A stretch of 64,000 nucleotides of DNA from Anaeramoeba flamelloides (Eukaryota; Metamonada; Anaeramoebidae): assembly GCA_027625915.1 (NCBI GenBank), contig JANTQA010000026.1, positions 4,836,001 through 4,900,000 on the forward strand, given 5' to 3'. Shown piece after piece: positions 1 through 14,300 of this stretch (position 1 is the stretch's first letter; every line of letters starts with the position of its first letter). The position numbers were made by a program, and so were the translations under genes. The notes below the pieces were generated by a model. That model saw only the letters and a program-made list of their open reading frames with translations. It was not told where the DNA came from and did no database searches.

Positions 1-60
1 ACAAGAAAAAAACATTTTATTATTTATAATACTTTTTTGGAAATATCATTTTTTTAAGAA

Positions 61-2506
61 ATGGGAAATAGCAAAACAAAAAAAGAAAAGAAAAAAAGAA
101 AAGAAATCGAACTAAAAAACCATCAAATAATTGAAAAACAATTAAGAACCGAACAATACCAAGAAGATGTTGAAATGAAAATGTTACTTTTAGGTAAGGT
201 TACTTTTCTTCTGATTGTTAATCTTGTAAATAGGCCCTTCGTCCTGTTTAGTAGCTGTTGACTGAGTCTCGTTGGCTAATTCATTTTATATATTTTAAAC
301 CTTGAAATAATCTTCTCTCCACTTCCAAAAGGCACTGGCGATTCTGGAAAATCGACTTTCTTGAAACAAATGAAATTTTTGTATTCTGGTGGATTTTCTT
401 TCCACGAATGCCAAACGTTTAGAAAAGCAATCAGGATGGGCTGTGTTGAATATACCAAAATATTACTACAAACTTTGAGAACATTTGATTTGGATCTCAG
501 AAAGGATAATATCCAAAATATGCAAGACTTTTTTGGTCTTGTCAAAGAAAAACCTCATACATTCACACCAGAAATTGCGCAGCTAATAAAAATACTTTGG
601 GAAGACACTGCAATGAAAAAGTGTTTTCAACAAAGACACAAATTCCAGTTACCAGCTTCTGCAGGATAGTATGTTTTTTACTCATTTTTCTTTTTTTTTT
701 AATTTTTATTTTTTTTTTAATTTAACCAATGAATTTTTAAAACACTTTCAAGGATCTCAGGATCTTTGGTTTGCTGATCACAAATATTTTTGATCTCTTA
801 AATTTTGGAGAGAAAAATTATTTTCAAAAAAAATTTGTTCTACTTGAAAATGATGTATAGCTACTCATGATTAACAATACTATTTTTTGTTTTAATTCCA
901 AAACATTGGTTTTACTATAAAAATTTGTTTAATTCAAACAATTTTTTGAATTTCTCATTTTTAAACCACTTACAATTAAATTAAATTCGAACTTTAAAAA
1001 AAAAAATTTGATTTATTCAAACAATTTCCAAATGTTCTCTTTAAATAACCCATGCTTAAAATTAAATTCAATTTAAAAAAAAATCATTTCTCAAAACTTT
1101 TTTTGCTTTGCTTAACATAGTTTTTTAGATCGAATTACCGAAATTGGAGACGAATATTATAAACCTAATAAAAATGATATCTTATTTTGCAGAATTCCAA
1201 CCACAGGCGTAAAGGAACTTAAAATCGAAATTAATGGATATACCTGGAAGTAAGGAAAATCAATTAACCAATTTATTCTCATTATTTTGCATCTCTCTTA
1301 ACATTTTAAAATGTTAACATTTCATAAAATTAAACCTTCTTTTCAAAACAATAATTTCAAAGGTTGGTGGATGTTGGCGGACAACGAAATGAAAGAAGAA
1401 AATGGGTTCATTATTTCGATGACGTTGATATCTTAATCTTTGTGATCGCACTTGATGGGTATGCAGAAAAGTTATTTGAAAACCATCTGTTTAATAGGAT
1501 GACCGAAAGTATTTCTGTTTTTGGTGAAATTGTCAATAACAGTTATTTTCGAAAAAAAGATCTTGTTATACTTTTTAATAAAATAGATATCTTTCAACAA
1601 AATTTAACCAAAATCCCAATCAAACAAGCCTTCCCAGAATACAAAGGGAAAAATACATACGAAGAGGGAAGTCAATTTTTTAAAGAAAAATTTCTGAAGT
1701 GTCTCATAAAGAAAAATCAAAACGTTTCTTCATATAATACTTGTGGAATTGAAACAGATATTGTAATTTTTTATTTTATTCTTATTTTTTTTGTCTTTTT
1801 AATCTATTTAAGGACTATACATATTTTACCGGATGTGTATATTGATGTTTGTGACCAATAATATATTACTTGACTTGTAAGAATGTTGAACCTAGGGTTC
1901 TTGTTAAAATTGAAAATTTGTTTTTTTTTTTTTTCAAAAATTTTTCTTTTTGGAAAAGCACTTTCTTTGGATCATCTAAATTTGAAATTTACCTTGGAAA
2001 GGTTCGAAAAACAAAGTTTCACTTCTTCGAGTTGTTTCCTAATTATTTTCAATCACCATATAGTTTACTTTCTATTCTACCAATACACTTAGAAAATACT
2101 TTGGATAGAAACAGTAGTAATATTAAAAAAAAAAAAAAAAAAATCTATTGTAAATATGTTCAGTTTTGGATGAAAAATTCAAAAAGTTTTGGATCAAGAA
2201 ATATTTTCATTTGTAATCCTTCAGAAATCCTATATTTGAAAGATTTTTTTTAATTACATTCTTTAAATCATTTTTTATTGGTTAATATATTGTATTTTAA
2301 ATCCAACATAGTCTAAAATATGAATAGTCCTTCAAGATTCAAATTAATATTTATTTATTTAACAATAAAACCTTTTTTTTTTTTTTTTTTATCTTATCTG
2401 TTATATTCTCTATTGACCTATTTTCTCTACTATATAATAGATGAAAAATGTTTTTGAAGAAATTAAAAAAAGTCTAAGAGAAAAATATATCAAAATGGTT
2501 TGTTAA
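61..2506 (+). CDS. Heterotrimeric G protein alpha subunit, six exons, complete
   Basis: This gene encodes a G-alpha GTPase that relays receptor signals at the inner plasma membrane. Proposed exons are 61-193, 332-668, 1121-1249, 1363-1762, 1813-1836 and 2441-2506. All junctions are GT-AG and phase-compatible, giving 362 residues, the usual family length. The first junction rebuilds the P-loop as GTGDSGKST, where most family members have GAGESGKST. Exon 3 carries switch I (RIPTTGV), exon 4 switch II (DVGGQRNERRKW) and the base-binding NKID motif. The N-terminus MGNSKT fits an N-myristoylation signal (Gly2, Thr6) and has no Cys3 for palmitoylation. The last exon encodes the C-terminal helix, MKNVFEEIKKSL, and ends in KMVC. 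The usual TCAT loop is poorly kept (FTGC then MKNV). The 24-nt exon 5 and the 604-bp last intron are the least certain parts. Confidence 0.9.
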
Positions 2507-3879
2507 ATTATACACGAAAGTATTATAATTATTAAAATATTTTATAATCTATTTTTTTTAAAAAATAAATCTTTTATTATTTTCTTGTATTTTTAGTTAG
2601 AAAAAAAAAATTACATTATAAATATGTTTTAATATATTAATAATAATTCTAATTTTTTTTTGAAAAAGTATTATTTTACATAACCAATAAAATTTAATTA
2701 ATTTTAATTTTTTATTTTTATTGTTATTATTATTTACCCGTTCATTCATTTCTTCACATTCCCCGAATCCCTTTTCATTTTTTTTTTTTTTTTTCGTTTC
2801 CTTTCTTTATTTTTATTTTTTTTTTTTGATAGATTTAAAGAAAAAGTATGTTTCAGTAGTATTTCCAAAAAAAAATAAAATATTAATTTTTTGACTTTAA
2901 GTGCTGTGTAATATTGTTGAAGGGGGTGGGATGGGGGTAAAACATAACGTGTCAAGGCAAAGTTGATTTTTTTTTTAAATAGATTTTTAAAATATCAATA
3001 TATACTAAAAATGTAAAAAATAATTTTTTTGGATTGTTCTTTCAAGTTCCTCCGTTCATGAAAAATTAAAAGGGTATTTAAATAACAAAGGTTTTTTTTT
3101 AATTTTGATAATATTTGGAAAATTTTGAATCGACTGGAGATTTTTTCATTAGATCTCCCCAATATAGATTGAACGTAAAGTTATGAAAAACCATAATTTT
3201 AGCTTTTTTCCCTCTCCGACTTGTTATTTTTTTCATTTCATTCATTCAGAAATATTTCTATTTCCAAATGAAAATTTAGATACTAGAAAAGATTTAACGT
3301 TGAATTTAAAAGTTAAAAAAGATATTAATTACCCATTAATATTTATAGGATTAATGACCTATAAACTTTGATTTTCAATCAAATGAATTATTTTTTTTAA
3401 TCTTTAAAGTTTTAAAAATCCTTTTTATTTATTTCTTTTTTCAAAAGAAAAAATATGAAGTATATTTGTGGGAAAAATCAAACTTTGAAAATTAAATTGA
3501 AATTATTTTACTATCTATTTTTTCCTTACTGCATTACTCTATATTGGGAAATAGAGTAATAAATGATAAATTTCAATTGGTTACTTATTAATATTTGAAT
3601 ACTATAGGATAAAAATATTGGCAACTCAAAAATAAAAAAGAAAAGGTAAAGGCAAACATATAAAGGATGTTAAGAAACCTTGATTAAGAAAAAAAAAAAA
3701 AAAACAACTGCAGTTAAAAAACAGTCACCAAATCAACATTCTTGAAAAATTAAAAACATGATGAAATTAACCATAAAATTGTGGTTGTGGTTTTATGTGC
3801 TATTACCTAAAATTAGTATTTGTTTTTTTTTTCTTTTTTTTTTTGAAAAATATATTTTTTTTTCAAATTATATTATTTA

Positions 3880-5266
3880 AGGGAGTAGCCACGGTAAAGA
3901 AAAATTTTTCACTTTTTTTGCAATTCTAAAGAGGATCAGAAAATAACATTTTTACTCTGGTTGTATCTCTTTGATTTTTATTATTTAAAGTACTTCATTC
4001 ATTAGATTTTTCCTAATTTTTTTTTCAAAGTCTCAAAGTAATTGCCACAATACAATGTTTAGCTGAATTGCTTAAAATAGTGTTTTGAATTTTTGAATAA
4101 CTTCTCTTTTATCCTTATCTCAACATTCTATTGTGGCATTTAATTTTGTCATTTTTTTTTTTTTTTCATCATTTTTGAATGTTTTAAATCATGACAACAT
4201 AAAACAATTAGAAAGATTTTTTTATTAGTGGCATTTGGGATTAATGGAATTTGTTTAAAAAGAACAACAACATTACAATTGAGAGAATCATAAAAAGGAA
4301 ACATGAATGGGACTTAAATAGCTAGAAGATTCCAAAAAAAGAATAATTAAGTCAAATTATTATTTGTTCGGATTTTAAATCGTTGGGTTTAGTGGAATTG
4401 GAGAAGTGAATATGATTATATGTTATCAAAGTTTAAACCACAAAATAGCTACAAGTTTTATTCAAAGAATCTGAAATTATCTCCCCCCCAAAAAAAAAAA
4501 AACTAAACCCCATTCCAAAAATTTTGACACATCTAAAATCAAAAATAGGGAAACAAAAACTCAATTTATTATATTTTTTTCAAACGTAATATAAAATCAC
4601 ACACAAGATACATAATATTAATGGTTTTTTAAGTAATCATTTTCATTCAAATATAAGAAAACAATATAAAATAAAAAATCAAAACAAGTGTGTATAAAAT
4701 AAGGAAACGAGCTGCAATGAAAGAGTTTGAACAAAAAATATATTGGTAGATTAGTTAAAATTACACCAACAATGGTTGATAGATCAAATGATAAGATACC
4801 ATGCACCGGTTGTATGTGGATTTATCACTTGAAGAAACTCAACTGTAACCATCAAGTAACCATCTATAAAAAAATTTCAGATCTAACTAAACCGATTAAG
4901 TAACTGAAAAAAAGAAAATGAAAACAAAAACAAAAAAGACAAAAAATGAAATAGTTTGTTGAATTAAAATTAATTTCCAATTAGATGTAAATCATGTTAT
5001 TGTTATTTTTCCAACTGTTTAAACTGTGTCCAAATTAATAGAATTAAGTTTATTTCAATAACAAAATAAATAAAAAAAAAAAAACTATTTTATCAATATA
5101 ATCTCTTTTGTTTTTATTGTTGAACATTACTAAAAAAAAAATATCAAATAATTTTTTTAAAAAAATTTTTAGAGAATCTATGATCACACGTCACTAAAAT
5201 AAAATGTTCTTATCTCATCCCTCTCAAATTTTTATCATGTCTCATGGTGTAGCTACCCCCTTAACT
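3880..5266. mobile_element. Candidate DNA element with short inverted ends
   Basis: The left end reads TTAAGGGAGTAGCCAC, and the right end, reverse-complemented, reads TTAAGGGGGTAGCTAC. The two differ at two of 16 positions. No transposase frame remains between them. The part at about 4640-4920 resembles 14690-14900, so the interior shares sequence with a dispersed repeat of this genome. A similar left-type end stands alone at 54243-54257. This may be a non-autonomous DNA transposon; the short ends alone do not prove it. Confidence 0.4.
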
Positions 5267-6229
5267 AATATTATTGATTTATTGTTTCCAGAACCTGGTA
5301 AGATATTATTATCAATCAAGTTAACGTTAACAATTAATGTATGTTTTTATAGAATGTAAACTGATATTAGAAACCCAGGTTTCAAATTTCTCTAAAAATT
5401 CAATTTAATAATTATCTTGGGAGTTGATCAGATTCATCAATAATAATCCAAGTATTTAGAAAAAAAATCCAAGAATTTTAGAAAAAAATATATCTTATTA
5501 TCTATTTAAATCACAGGGATTCAATTCTTAGGATATAGAAGCCCAAAAATCACTTTTGAAAATTAACCTTGAAACATATTTTAATTACCAAAAACATTAA
5601 TAAATTTAAAAAAGGTAAATAATTAAATTAGATATTATTTCTATACAATACTTTTTAAAAAATGGGAATATATTTTGTATATCAACTCCATTTCACTCAA
5701 ATTTGCCTTGCCAAAAATTAAAAATTCACCTTTTTAAAGAATTCAAGCCTACGGAAATTTTTTTTCAGAAATAAGAGCAAAAATAAATTTCATATAAGAG
5801 CTGAGATTCATCAAAGAAATACCTTAACAAAAATTAAATTTCAAAAAAAAAAAAAAAATGAGAAAAAATTTTGTTTCCCTTTCCTTGAAATTTCTCCTGC
5901 AAAATTTCTCAATTTTTCTTTTGAAATTTAAAATTTTTGACAGTAAGATTTTTAAATTTTTAATGTATGAATTTTTAAAGGAATTCCAAAGACTCAATTT
6001 TCTTAATGTTAATTTGGAATTTTAAACATTTTTTTTTTTCAATTTTACTTTCTAAATAAAAAAGATAAAAGAAATAGAAAAGAAAAGCAAATAAAAAAGC
6101 TAGAAACAAAAAAAAAATTAGAAAATGAGAAAAAATGATCTTAATTTATAAATTGAAAATTTATTTTGAGAAGAAAAATGAAATCAAGTCATAAAATATG
6201 TTCTATTTATTGAATAAAACTTGGTACCT

Positions 6230-6900
6230 TTGACTGAAAAAGAGTATATATAAACCATTTTCCAGTCAAAGGGGCTCAATTTTCATGAGTTAATTACATA
6301 TTTTTAAAGGGTTTTCATGGATATTACAAGAAAAAATTAAAATTTTGAAATTTTCAAAATTGAAATCATTTTTTTACATTTTTTAACATTTTATTTTTTT
6401 AGACAATTTAATTCAGTTGTAAAAATATTTTTTATTACAAGATCAATAGTCACTTAGTAAAAAAGTATTATTCTAAGGTAATTAAAACTATTGAAAAGAT
6501 TGTGAAGAAATCATATTGATTTCTTTTGAAATTATATTCAATCTTTGATCCTGATATTTGATTAAGAATTGTGAAAAAATTCCACTTCATTTTCATTACT
6601 TTTTTTAAATAGAGACAACAAATCCCAACTTACTTAGTTTGGGAACTTGAATACAAAAGAAAAGTATGGAAAATGAAGTGAAAATTGTTTCTTATTTATT
6701 ATTCAAATGCCAGTAAAAGTTCAAAACAACCATTCTTGTTTTTCTCAATTGGTAAGCAAGAATTTGAGTTTTTCTATCTTTATGAAAATCTATTGATTTA
6801 TTAGTTAGTTTTATTCGAGACAGATATCAACAATTCTTTGATGTGTGTATTATTCTTGTTCTTTCTTATTTGTTCTTCAAAGTTCAATTAAATAAAATAA
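6230..6900 (-). repeat. Dispersed repeat family R1, inverted copy
   Basis: Segments at 6330-6560 and 6780-6870 match, in reverse orientation and in the same order, segments at 15240-15400 and 15010-15110. The shared blocks include the reverse complement of 'aagtgactatagat' and a block reading 'acaattcttt.gtgtgtatta'. Other copies are near 49120-49520 (plus) and 17450-17880 (minus). No coding capacity and no clear termini were found. Confidence 0.55.
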
Positions 6901-8330
6901 TTGATATTTGAAAAAAATGTTTTTTTTTGGATTTTTTTAGTATCCTTTTGACTGAAATAAAGTTTATATATATATATATATATAGATCTATTAAGTTTTA
7001 TCTGTTCCAAAATTTCTTATTTCTGAAATTGCTCAATGTTGATTATCCTACCTCAAAAAAATCTAGTTTATATTTTTCTTCAAGATTTTTATTTGGATTT
7101 GAACAACACAAAACGAACATTCCAATATAAACACTACTGATATTAATTCATAATTTCTGAAAATGATAAATCTTTTTGTATTGATTGATTTAGAATTATT
7201 CTAATTCGTTTAATTATTAAAAGGATGATTGCCTATCAATTACTCGCGTTACTATTTTGAACACAATTGAATTAAAAAAAAAAACAATAATCTTCATAAA
7301 ATGAGTAAAAACAACAAACTTTACACTTTCTCTATGTTAGACCCCATTACCTTTTTGAATTCTTAATTAATTTTTTTTGAATTTCATAAGATTTTAGGAT
7401 TATTCAGATTTTATGACATTCGAATATTACTTTTATAAGACTAAAATTAAAACTTTTTGACAAAAAAGAAGGTGGGGGGCAAGAGATCTTGGTAAAAATC
7501 AAAATTTTAAAATGATTTTTTACAAAATTTTTCATTTGAAATACATTTTTCTGTTCTCAAAAAATGAAATTTCTCCCTATATATTTTGAAAAACAAAATA
7601 ACTTATTTCAATTAATTTCACTTCATTTTAAAATTCAATAGATCTTATGTTAAGGGTCTAAATATACTGTAATATTGGTAGAAAGTAAGTAATCAAAGAG
7701 TTCAATCAAATTGATTTTTAAAATTACCTTTTCTTGTTTGAGAATTTCGAAAAGTGTTTCCATCAATAAATTTTTTGTTAATTTTTATCTAAACCATAAA
7801 AAAAATAATATATATTATAATATTTTGACTTTCTTTTAATTCATTAACTTTTAAATAATTTTTTAGTAACTAATATTATTTAAACCAGTGAACATAGCAA
7901 CTAAAAATCATATACCCTTAAATATTTTAAATTATTACTGGTTTTTGAATAATAAATAGGAAAAGAATTTCACATCATTTTATAATGTTGCTTTTTCTAA
8001 TAGAGCTCTCCAAGAATTAAGCTGTAGTCTGTTTGTCAACTTAAAATAGGAAATGGGCATTCAAGTTTAAATTTTTTCCTATTTTAGAAATAAATTTTCA
8101 TGTTTTAAAAGATCCTTTTGTTATTCAACTGAATTATATTGTAATTGAATCAGAGTCTGTAAAAAAGAAGAAGGAATAGATTACCAAGTACTTTAAAATT
8201 TACCAAAATACTTCTCCTTAAACTTAGCAATCAATTAAAATCTTTTTCCATTTTTGGGTAAAAAACTATTCTATTTCTCAAAATATTTTTTTTATTTTTT
8301 CTTTTCTTTTCTACTGATTCTTTTCCTGAA

Positions 8331-11300
8331 ATGATAGAAGAAAATCAAAATCCAAAAGAACAACTAACAAACAACCAAGAAAAGCAACCACCAAAATTAC
8401 CAAAAAGAGGAACAGACTACCAACGCCTGATTCATAATCAAATCAAAAACAAGGAAATTAGGAACCATAACGAACATAAAGGAAAATTAGAAACCAACCC
8501 CAAAAAGGTACCAAGGCCACTTCCACGACTACAAAAGAGTATCAGTGTACCGCTTCATAATAATTCACCGCGCAATCCCAAACCTTTATCAAAAAGAACG
8601 ACCACTAATGAAAAAACGTATCAATTTAGTCAACGTTCAAAAACAATCACAGACTTTCAACAAATTGAAGGAAAAAATGAAGAAGAACAAAAGAAGATTC
8701 GTTACCGATCTTTAGAACTTGAAAAACCCATTCAGTCAACTCAAAAGGAAAGTCTGGATCAAAATATTGGGAGTGAAAACAAAAGCAAAGAACAAAAAGA
8801 AATACAAAACCGAAAAGTGCCAGAAAACGCATGGCTTGCAAAATTAATGAAAGAACACCCTGAAATTTTGCAAACAAGAGAAAGAACTTTGCCTTTTACA
8901 AACTTAAGCTCCTTTGGCAAATTATTTCAAAAAGAAAAAACAGAAAACAAAGAAAGGGTTGGCGGAAAGGAACTTTTTCACTTAATATACCAATTCTTGC
9001 TAAAAGAAGGCTTAACAGAATCTGCAAAGCTATTACAAAAAGAATCTAAAATACAATGTAAGTACTTGATCTTTTCTTAGTTTGTGGTTTTTTATCACTT
9101 TTTGTATTTTTCAAATTCTGGCTTGCCGAGAATAATTGGTTGGAATAAAAAAGAAAGAACACTATCAACAGATCGTGTTATTTGTCTCTTTTTTATTTTT
9201 TTTTTCACCATAAACAATCGAAAAAAACCTCTTAGATCCGCTCAAAGAGCTTCATTGGATTTTTTGAAGGGATTAGTAAATCTTATTGGTATTTTTTCTA
9301 TTACTGTTATTTCAATATTAAATTGGAAGAAAATTTTTGCTGATTTTCATTTTTTAAATTCTGAAATCTGAGTTTATTTAGGATCCTTAGTTCCTCCAAT
9401 AGATTTCAATGTATAGATATAATAAAAAAGTAACCAACAAATAAATAGAAAGCACAAACCCCAATATATTTCTTTCATAGTAAAATCAACTTACTGTTGA
9501 GAGAAAAATGTTGGACAGCAATTTTAATTGGGAACATTACCGAAAATGATTTTTAATTTCTTTTGTTTGTGAAATATCTCAAGAAAATAACAATAATCTA
9601 CTTATTAGAATAACGATTAATGTAATTCTACTTTTTCAAAACCTTATCTCTTCTAATCAAAAGCAAGTTTAAAAATTACCATTTTGAGAATTAATAGTAA
9701 ACTTTACTAAAACTTGGATTTTTGTTAAAATAGCATGATCTACTTTAATTATCAACCATTCAAATGAGTATTCTACACACACCACAGATTAATGAACTTG
9801 TAACACATTTAAACCTGGATTTATATAAAATTCAATTAGTTATCAATAGGATTTGATTTTCAATTTTACTAATGTTCCCAATTAAAAAAGGTGTCAAACC
9901 ATTTTTCTGTGTCCAACATTTTTCTCTCAACAGTTATACAAAAAATAAAAAAAAAGAAAAGGAAAATGAAGTGAAAAATTTTTTCCATTTATTATTCAAA
10001 TATCAATATTTATTTTTTTTTCTAATGGTAATAAAGCGTTTATTTATCAAGAATTCAATAAAACCCCGAAATAAACTCATTTATCAACTTTTGAGGAATG
10101 AATTATCATTTTTAAAAGAATTCATTTTTCCTTCAATTAAATTTTCAGTCAAAAGATCTTAATCCTTATTTGTTTGGATTTTTTAGGATCAAATCAGAAA
10201 AAAAGAAAAATTTTCCAAAAGCATTTTGATTTTGAGGAAATCGCACTATTAATGATTTCTGAGTGTTTTTATGAACAAACAACCTTGAAACTTTATCTTG
10301 TTTTAAAATTACAAGAAAAATAAACCCAAATATTGAATCCTTGAAGATCTAAAATAAATGATCATTTATTTTATTCACAAATATTTATTAAATTTCAAGA
10401 AATTTAATAGATTATATAATATTCTTTTTCAAATATACGGGGAATAAACAACGAACTGATAATATTAAAATCAGTAATTTGAGAATATCTATTATTTTTT
10501 TTATTCTCAATATTATTAATTTAAATTAATTTTATTTGTTTGAAAATTTTTAAAAAACTGAGAAATAATAGTAAAAACCTATTGATACATGTAATCTTTG
10601 TGTTTTTGCAAAATCACAGAAATAATTAATATTGGGCTATTAATTCTTTTTTTCAGAAATAATCGCATTAAAAAGTATTTCCTTTAGATTTTAAGTTGAA
10701 TTTTCTAGGTTTCAAAAAATTATTTTGGGAGAATTTTTAATTTTACCATTTTGGAAAAAAAGTGAAACACGAAAAAAAAGTGAAACACGAAAAAAAAGTG
10801 AAACACAGTTTTTCATTGGGAAAATTACTGAAAATGAAAAGTAAAGTCAATTTAAAGAAGAAACCAATTAACTTCAAATAATAATCCATTATATTAAATT
10901 CAATCAACAAAAAACAATTTAAATCTACGTTCATTATTTATCAAAATTGTTGGTGTGGTTTTGGAGATCCCAAAAATAGTAATTTTTTTCACAAATTTTT
11001 AATAATTGATCAATCAAAGAAAAGCCCATACCTACAAGATAGTATTAAAAAAACTGTTATTGTGCCGAATATTTCATTTTGTCTTTATTTATTTATTTAT
11101 TCTTTTTTTAATTGATCTTACTTTTCATTTTCAGGTTCTCTTAATGTTCCCAATTAAAAACCATGTTTCAATTTTTTTCCCTGTTTCACTTTTTTTTCCA
11201 CAATGGTTCTGGTTTGATGGAATTTTCTCAGATTTTTTTGTTCAATAAAAAGAAAAAATTGATTCTAAATCTACTTTGAATAAAGAAATAATTTTTTTTT

Positions 11301-14300
11301 CAAATTTAATATAATTATTGTAATTTTTTACTTTGAAATTGACTTGATTTTTGATACAGAGTTATTTTAAAACTTAGTGATTTAATGTTTAAAGGATATT
11401 TTTGTACATTCTAAACAATCTATCAAAATTTCAATCTTCATTTAAAGAAAATATTTTTTTTTGGAAAAGTTTGTTAATATGCTGATTTTTATTTCTCACC
11501 AGCCAATTCAATCACTTTGCCATTTTACAATTTATAAATTAGTAGTATTACAGGTGTATTCAAAATCTTAAACTTTGAAATCATTGTAAATTGAAGATTA
11601 TATGTTTAGAATTAACTTCATTTTCTATTAAGAGTTTTAGCAGTCTGCAAAAATATTGCTTATTCATACTTGAGAAAATAAACTATTTTTCAAAAATTTT
11701 GACTCACTTTATAATGTTAATGGAAGTTGTTTTGAGGGTTTATCCCATATTCTTCTCAAAAATAATTTTCCCATATTCTTATCAAAAATAATTTTCCCAT
11801 ATTCTTATCAAAAAAATTTTTTCTAATTTTGATTTTTTTTTTGATTTTTCTTTATTCTTGCTTTTTCTTTTTTTTCATTTCTTTTTTTTTGTTTTTTTGC
11901 AAAAGATCATTTGAAAAAAAAAAAGAACTCCGAAAAGACAAATAATCACTAAGAAAATTGAGACTATGTAATATCTTTTGAAATGAATTTAATTATTATC
12001 AAAAAATCTTCTTGTTCAACCCTTTTTCAGTGAAAATTCAGTCATAAAAAATCGGTAATACTCATTTCAAAAATTTTAATTCACTTTTTTTTTAGTTTTT
12101 GGTTTTATTTTTTTTTAATTTATAAAATATCAGGTTTTTATAGATTTAGTATGATTTAAAAGTGAATTACAAATCAGATTTAATTATTTGTTATTCTTGA
12201 ATACTAAAGGATATATTTTTTTTTTCAATTTATTATTTCAGGTGAGTCACAACTTTTGAAATTAAGTTTACAGTTTTTCAGAAGCTAAGTATATTTTTTA
12301 CATTTTGAGTGCCACCATTTATGCGAAACTGAATGATTCAAATTATTTCTTTACCCAAATAAATTGATATTTTCATTAATAAATAAGGTGTCCAATACAC
12401 TAGCATAATATATTTAGATACCAACTAAAAAAAACTAAAATCAAAAAAATGAAAAAATTGAGCTTGAAATAATAAATAAAAATCATTTATTTTTTGATCT
12501 TATCTGTAAAATTTGATACAATTCCTTCTTTTTTATTTGATTTTATTTTTAATTCTTCAGGGAAACACTTTTGTTTGTAAAATTTTTGAGAAACAAATTG
12601 CTTTTTATTTCTAAAGAATTCCCAAAATGAATTTAAAAATCCTATTTTCATTTAATTTATCCAATTCTAGTTTTGGATCAGAAAATAGGATATTTTTTTA
12701 AATTCTTCTTCAGAGAAAAAAGATTTATTGGACTTATTCGTTTGATTTTATAATTATTTATTTTCTATTAAATTAATAAACTCAAAATAATTCTGAATCT
12801 GATTGGAATTTTTTCTAAAATTTTCAATTTCTTTAGATCGAATCTTTGGTAACTGTTTTTTTAATTTCGAGAATTCAATCTCTTTTCCTTTAATTTTTGA
12901 AATAGTATTCAATATTTTGGTTTTGTTTTATAAAAATATTTGAAATAGAATTTTAAAGAGCAAATTTGTAAAAAAAACGTTTTGTAAAATAATAATAAAT
13001 AGCAATGGAGCGAGAAATTCAAGTAATGAAATTGTTTGAGTTCATCCAAATTAAGAAGATAAAGAAGAAAACAAATCTTCGAAAATAAACTTTGAATTTT
13101 TTTTTTTTCTCATTCTTAAAACCAACAAATTTATCTGGAAAGATGATCTTTTTTGGTGTTTGGGCTTCTAAAAGAAAAGACTTGTTTTAAATACAAACCT
13201 TCGAGGGTTATTTTTTTTTAGGTTTATTCTTTGATTAATTTCACTCATTCGTATAAACACATTTCTAGATCCGAAACCTAATTTAATAAAACCAAAAATT
13301 TAATCATAAAAAAAAATGTTCAAAAAATTGAAAAATTTAAGATTCAACTCTGATTTACTTTGGGTTCGTTTTCTTTTCACAAAATAGAGCGGGAAACGGT
13401 ATTCTGATTTCAAAGTTTCAATATCAGGTAACACTCAAAAAACCATTTTTTAATAGGGCTCACACAATTAAAAATTTTTCAAAATGGTAAAATGTAACTA
13501 CTCTCTTTTAACAAAAATACTTGCTTATTGTGACAGAAAATTTCATTAATTTTTTTTTTGGAAAGATTAAGAAGATTTGATTTAGGTGAATTATAAAAGT
13601 CTTGGATCTTTGAAAATAAATGATTTACTGAAAAAAAAAATAAATAAAAATGAAATCTTTCATTCCATATTATTTTTTCACAAACACTAAACAAAAAGAA
13701 TCCAAAAAGTTTAAAAATGAATCAGTGAATAAAAAAAAAAAAAATGGAGTCTTTTTGTTATTTTGTAGATTACACAAGTGTCAACTATTAAAATCAAAAT
13801 TTAAACTTTTTTAAAAATAGAAAAAATTTGATAATCAAAATTATTTTTATTATAATTTTTTATGACGAATCAACTAATTGACAATTATCTGGGTTATTAT
13901 TATTTCTCGAAAACTCTATTATTGAAACTTGCATATTTATTAAATTTTGACAAAAAAATAATATTCGATTTCAAAATTCCTCTTTAAAATTAAACAAAAA
14001 ACGCAAACTTAGTTTCCTAAAAATAAGAAACAAAACCAAAACCAAAATTTATTATTTGATAAATAAGGATTTTTTAAAAATCATAAAATTAAAAAACTTT
14101 TTCTAAAACAATTAAATTTATCTATTAAATAAACAAAAGTGCAAAGGCATTATTCAGATAATGATTCCTTAACAACTTTATTGTTTTTAAGTGTTTCAAA
14201 TGTTGATAAAATTTGGAGACTTAACTACCAAAAACTTTGGGATCATCTAGGCAAAATAGAAGAATCGGAAGTGTTGATTCCTGAACGAAAAGCACCTCTT

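Larger units (their letters stand above)
2507..8330. other. Gene-free, repeat-rich interval
   Basis: I see no convincing coding exon across these 5.8 kb. The short open frames consist of Phe, Lys and Asn runs and show no family motif. The interval holds a candidate 1.4-kb element with short inverted ends (3880-5266), a copy of a dispersed repeat (about 6230-6900), a TA microsatellite near 6968-6985 and many homopolymer tracts. The promoter of the RasGEF gene at 8331 presumably lies at its right end, but no specific site is recognisable. Confidence 0.6.

Noticed and set aside
1870-2253. Open frame downstream of G-alpha exon 5
   Set aside because: It has no family similarity and consists of Phe, Asn and Lys runs. 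It lies inside the intron required by the G-alpha model.
11745-11820. Three regularly spaced repeats, considered as a CRISPR-like array
   Set aside because: The units are directly adjacent without unique spacers, and the genome is eukaryotic; it is a simple tandem repeat.
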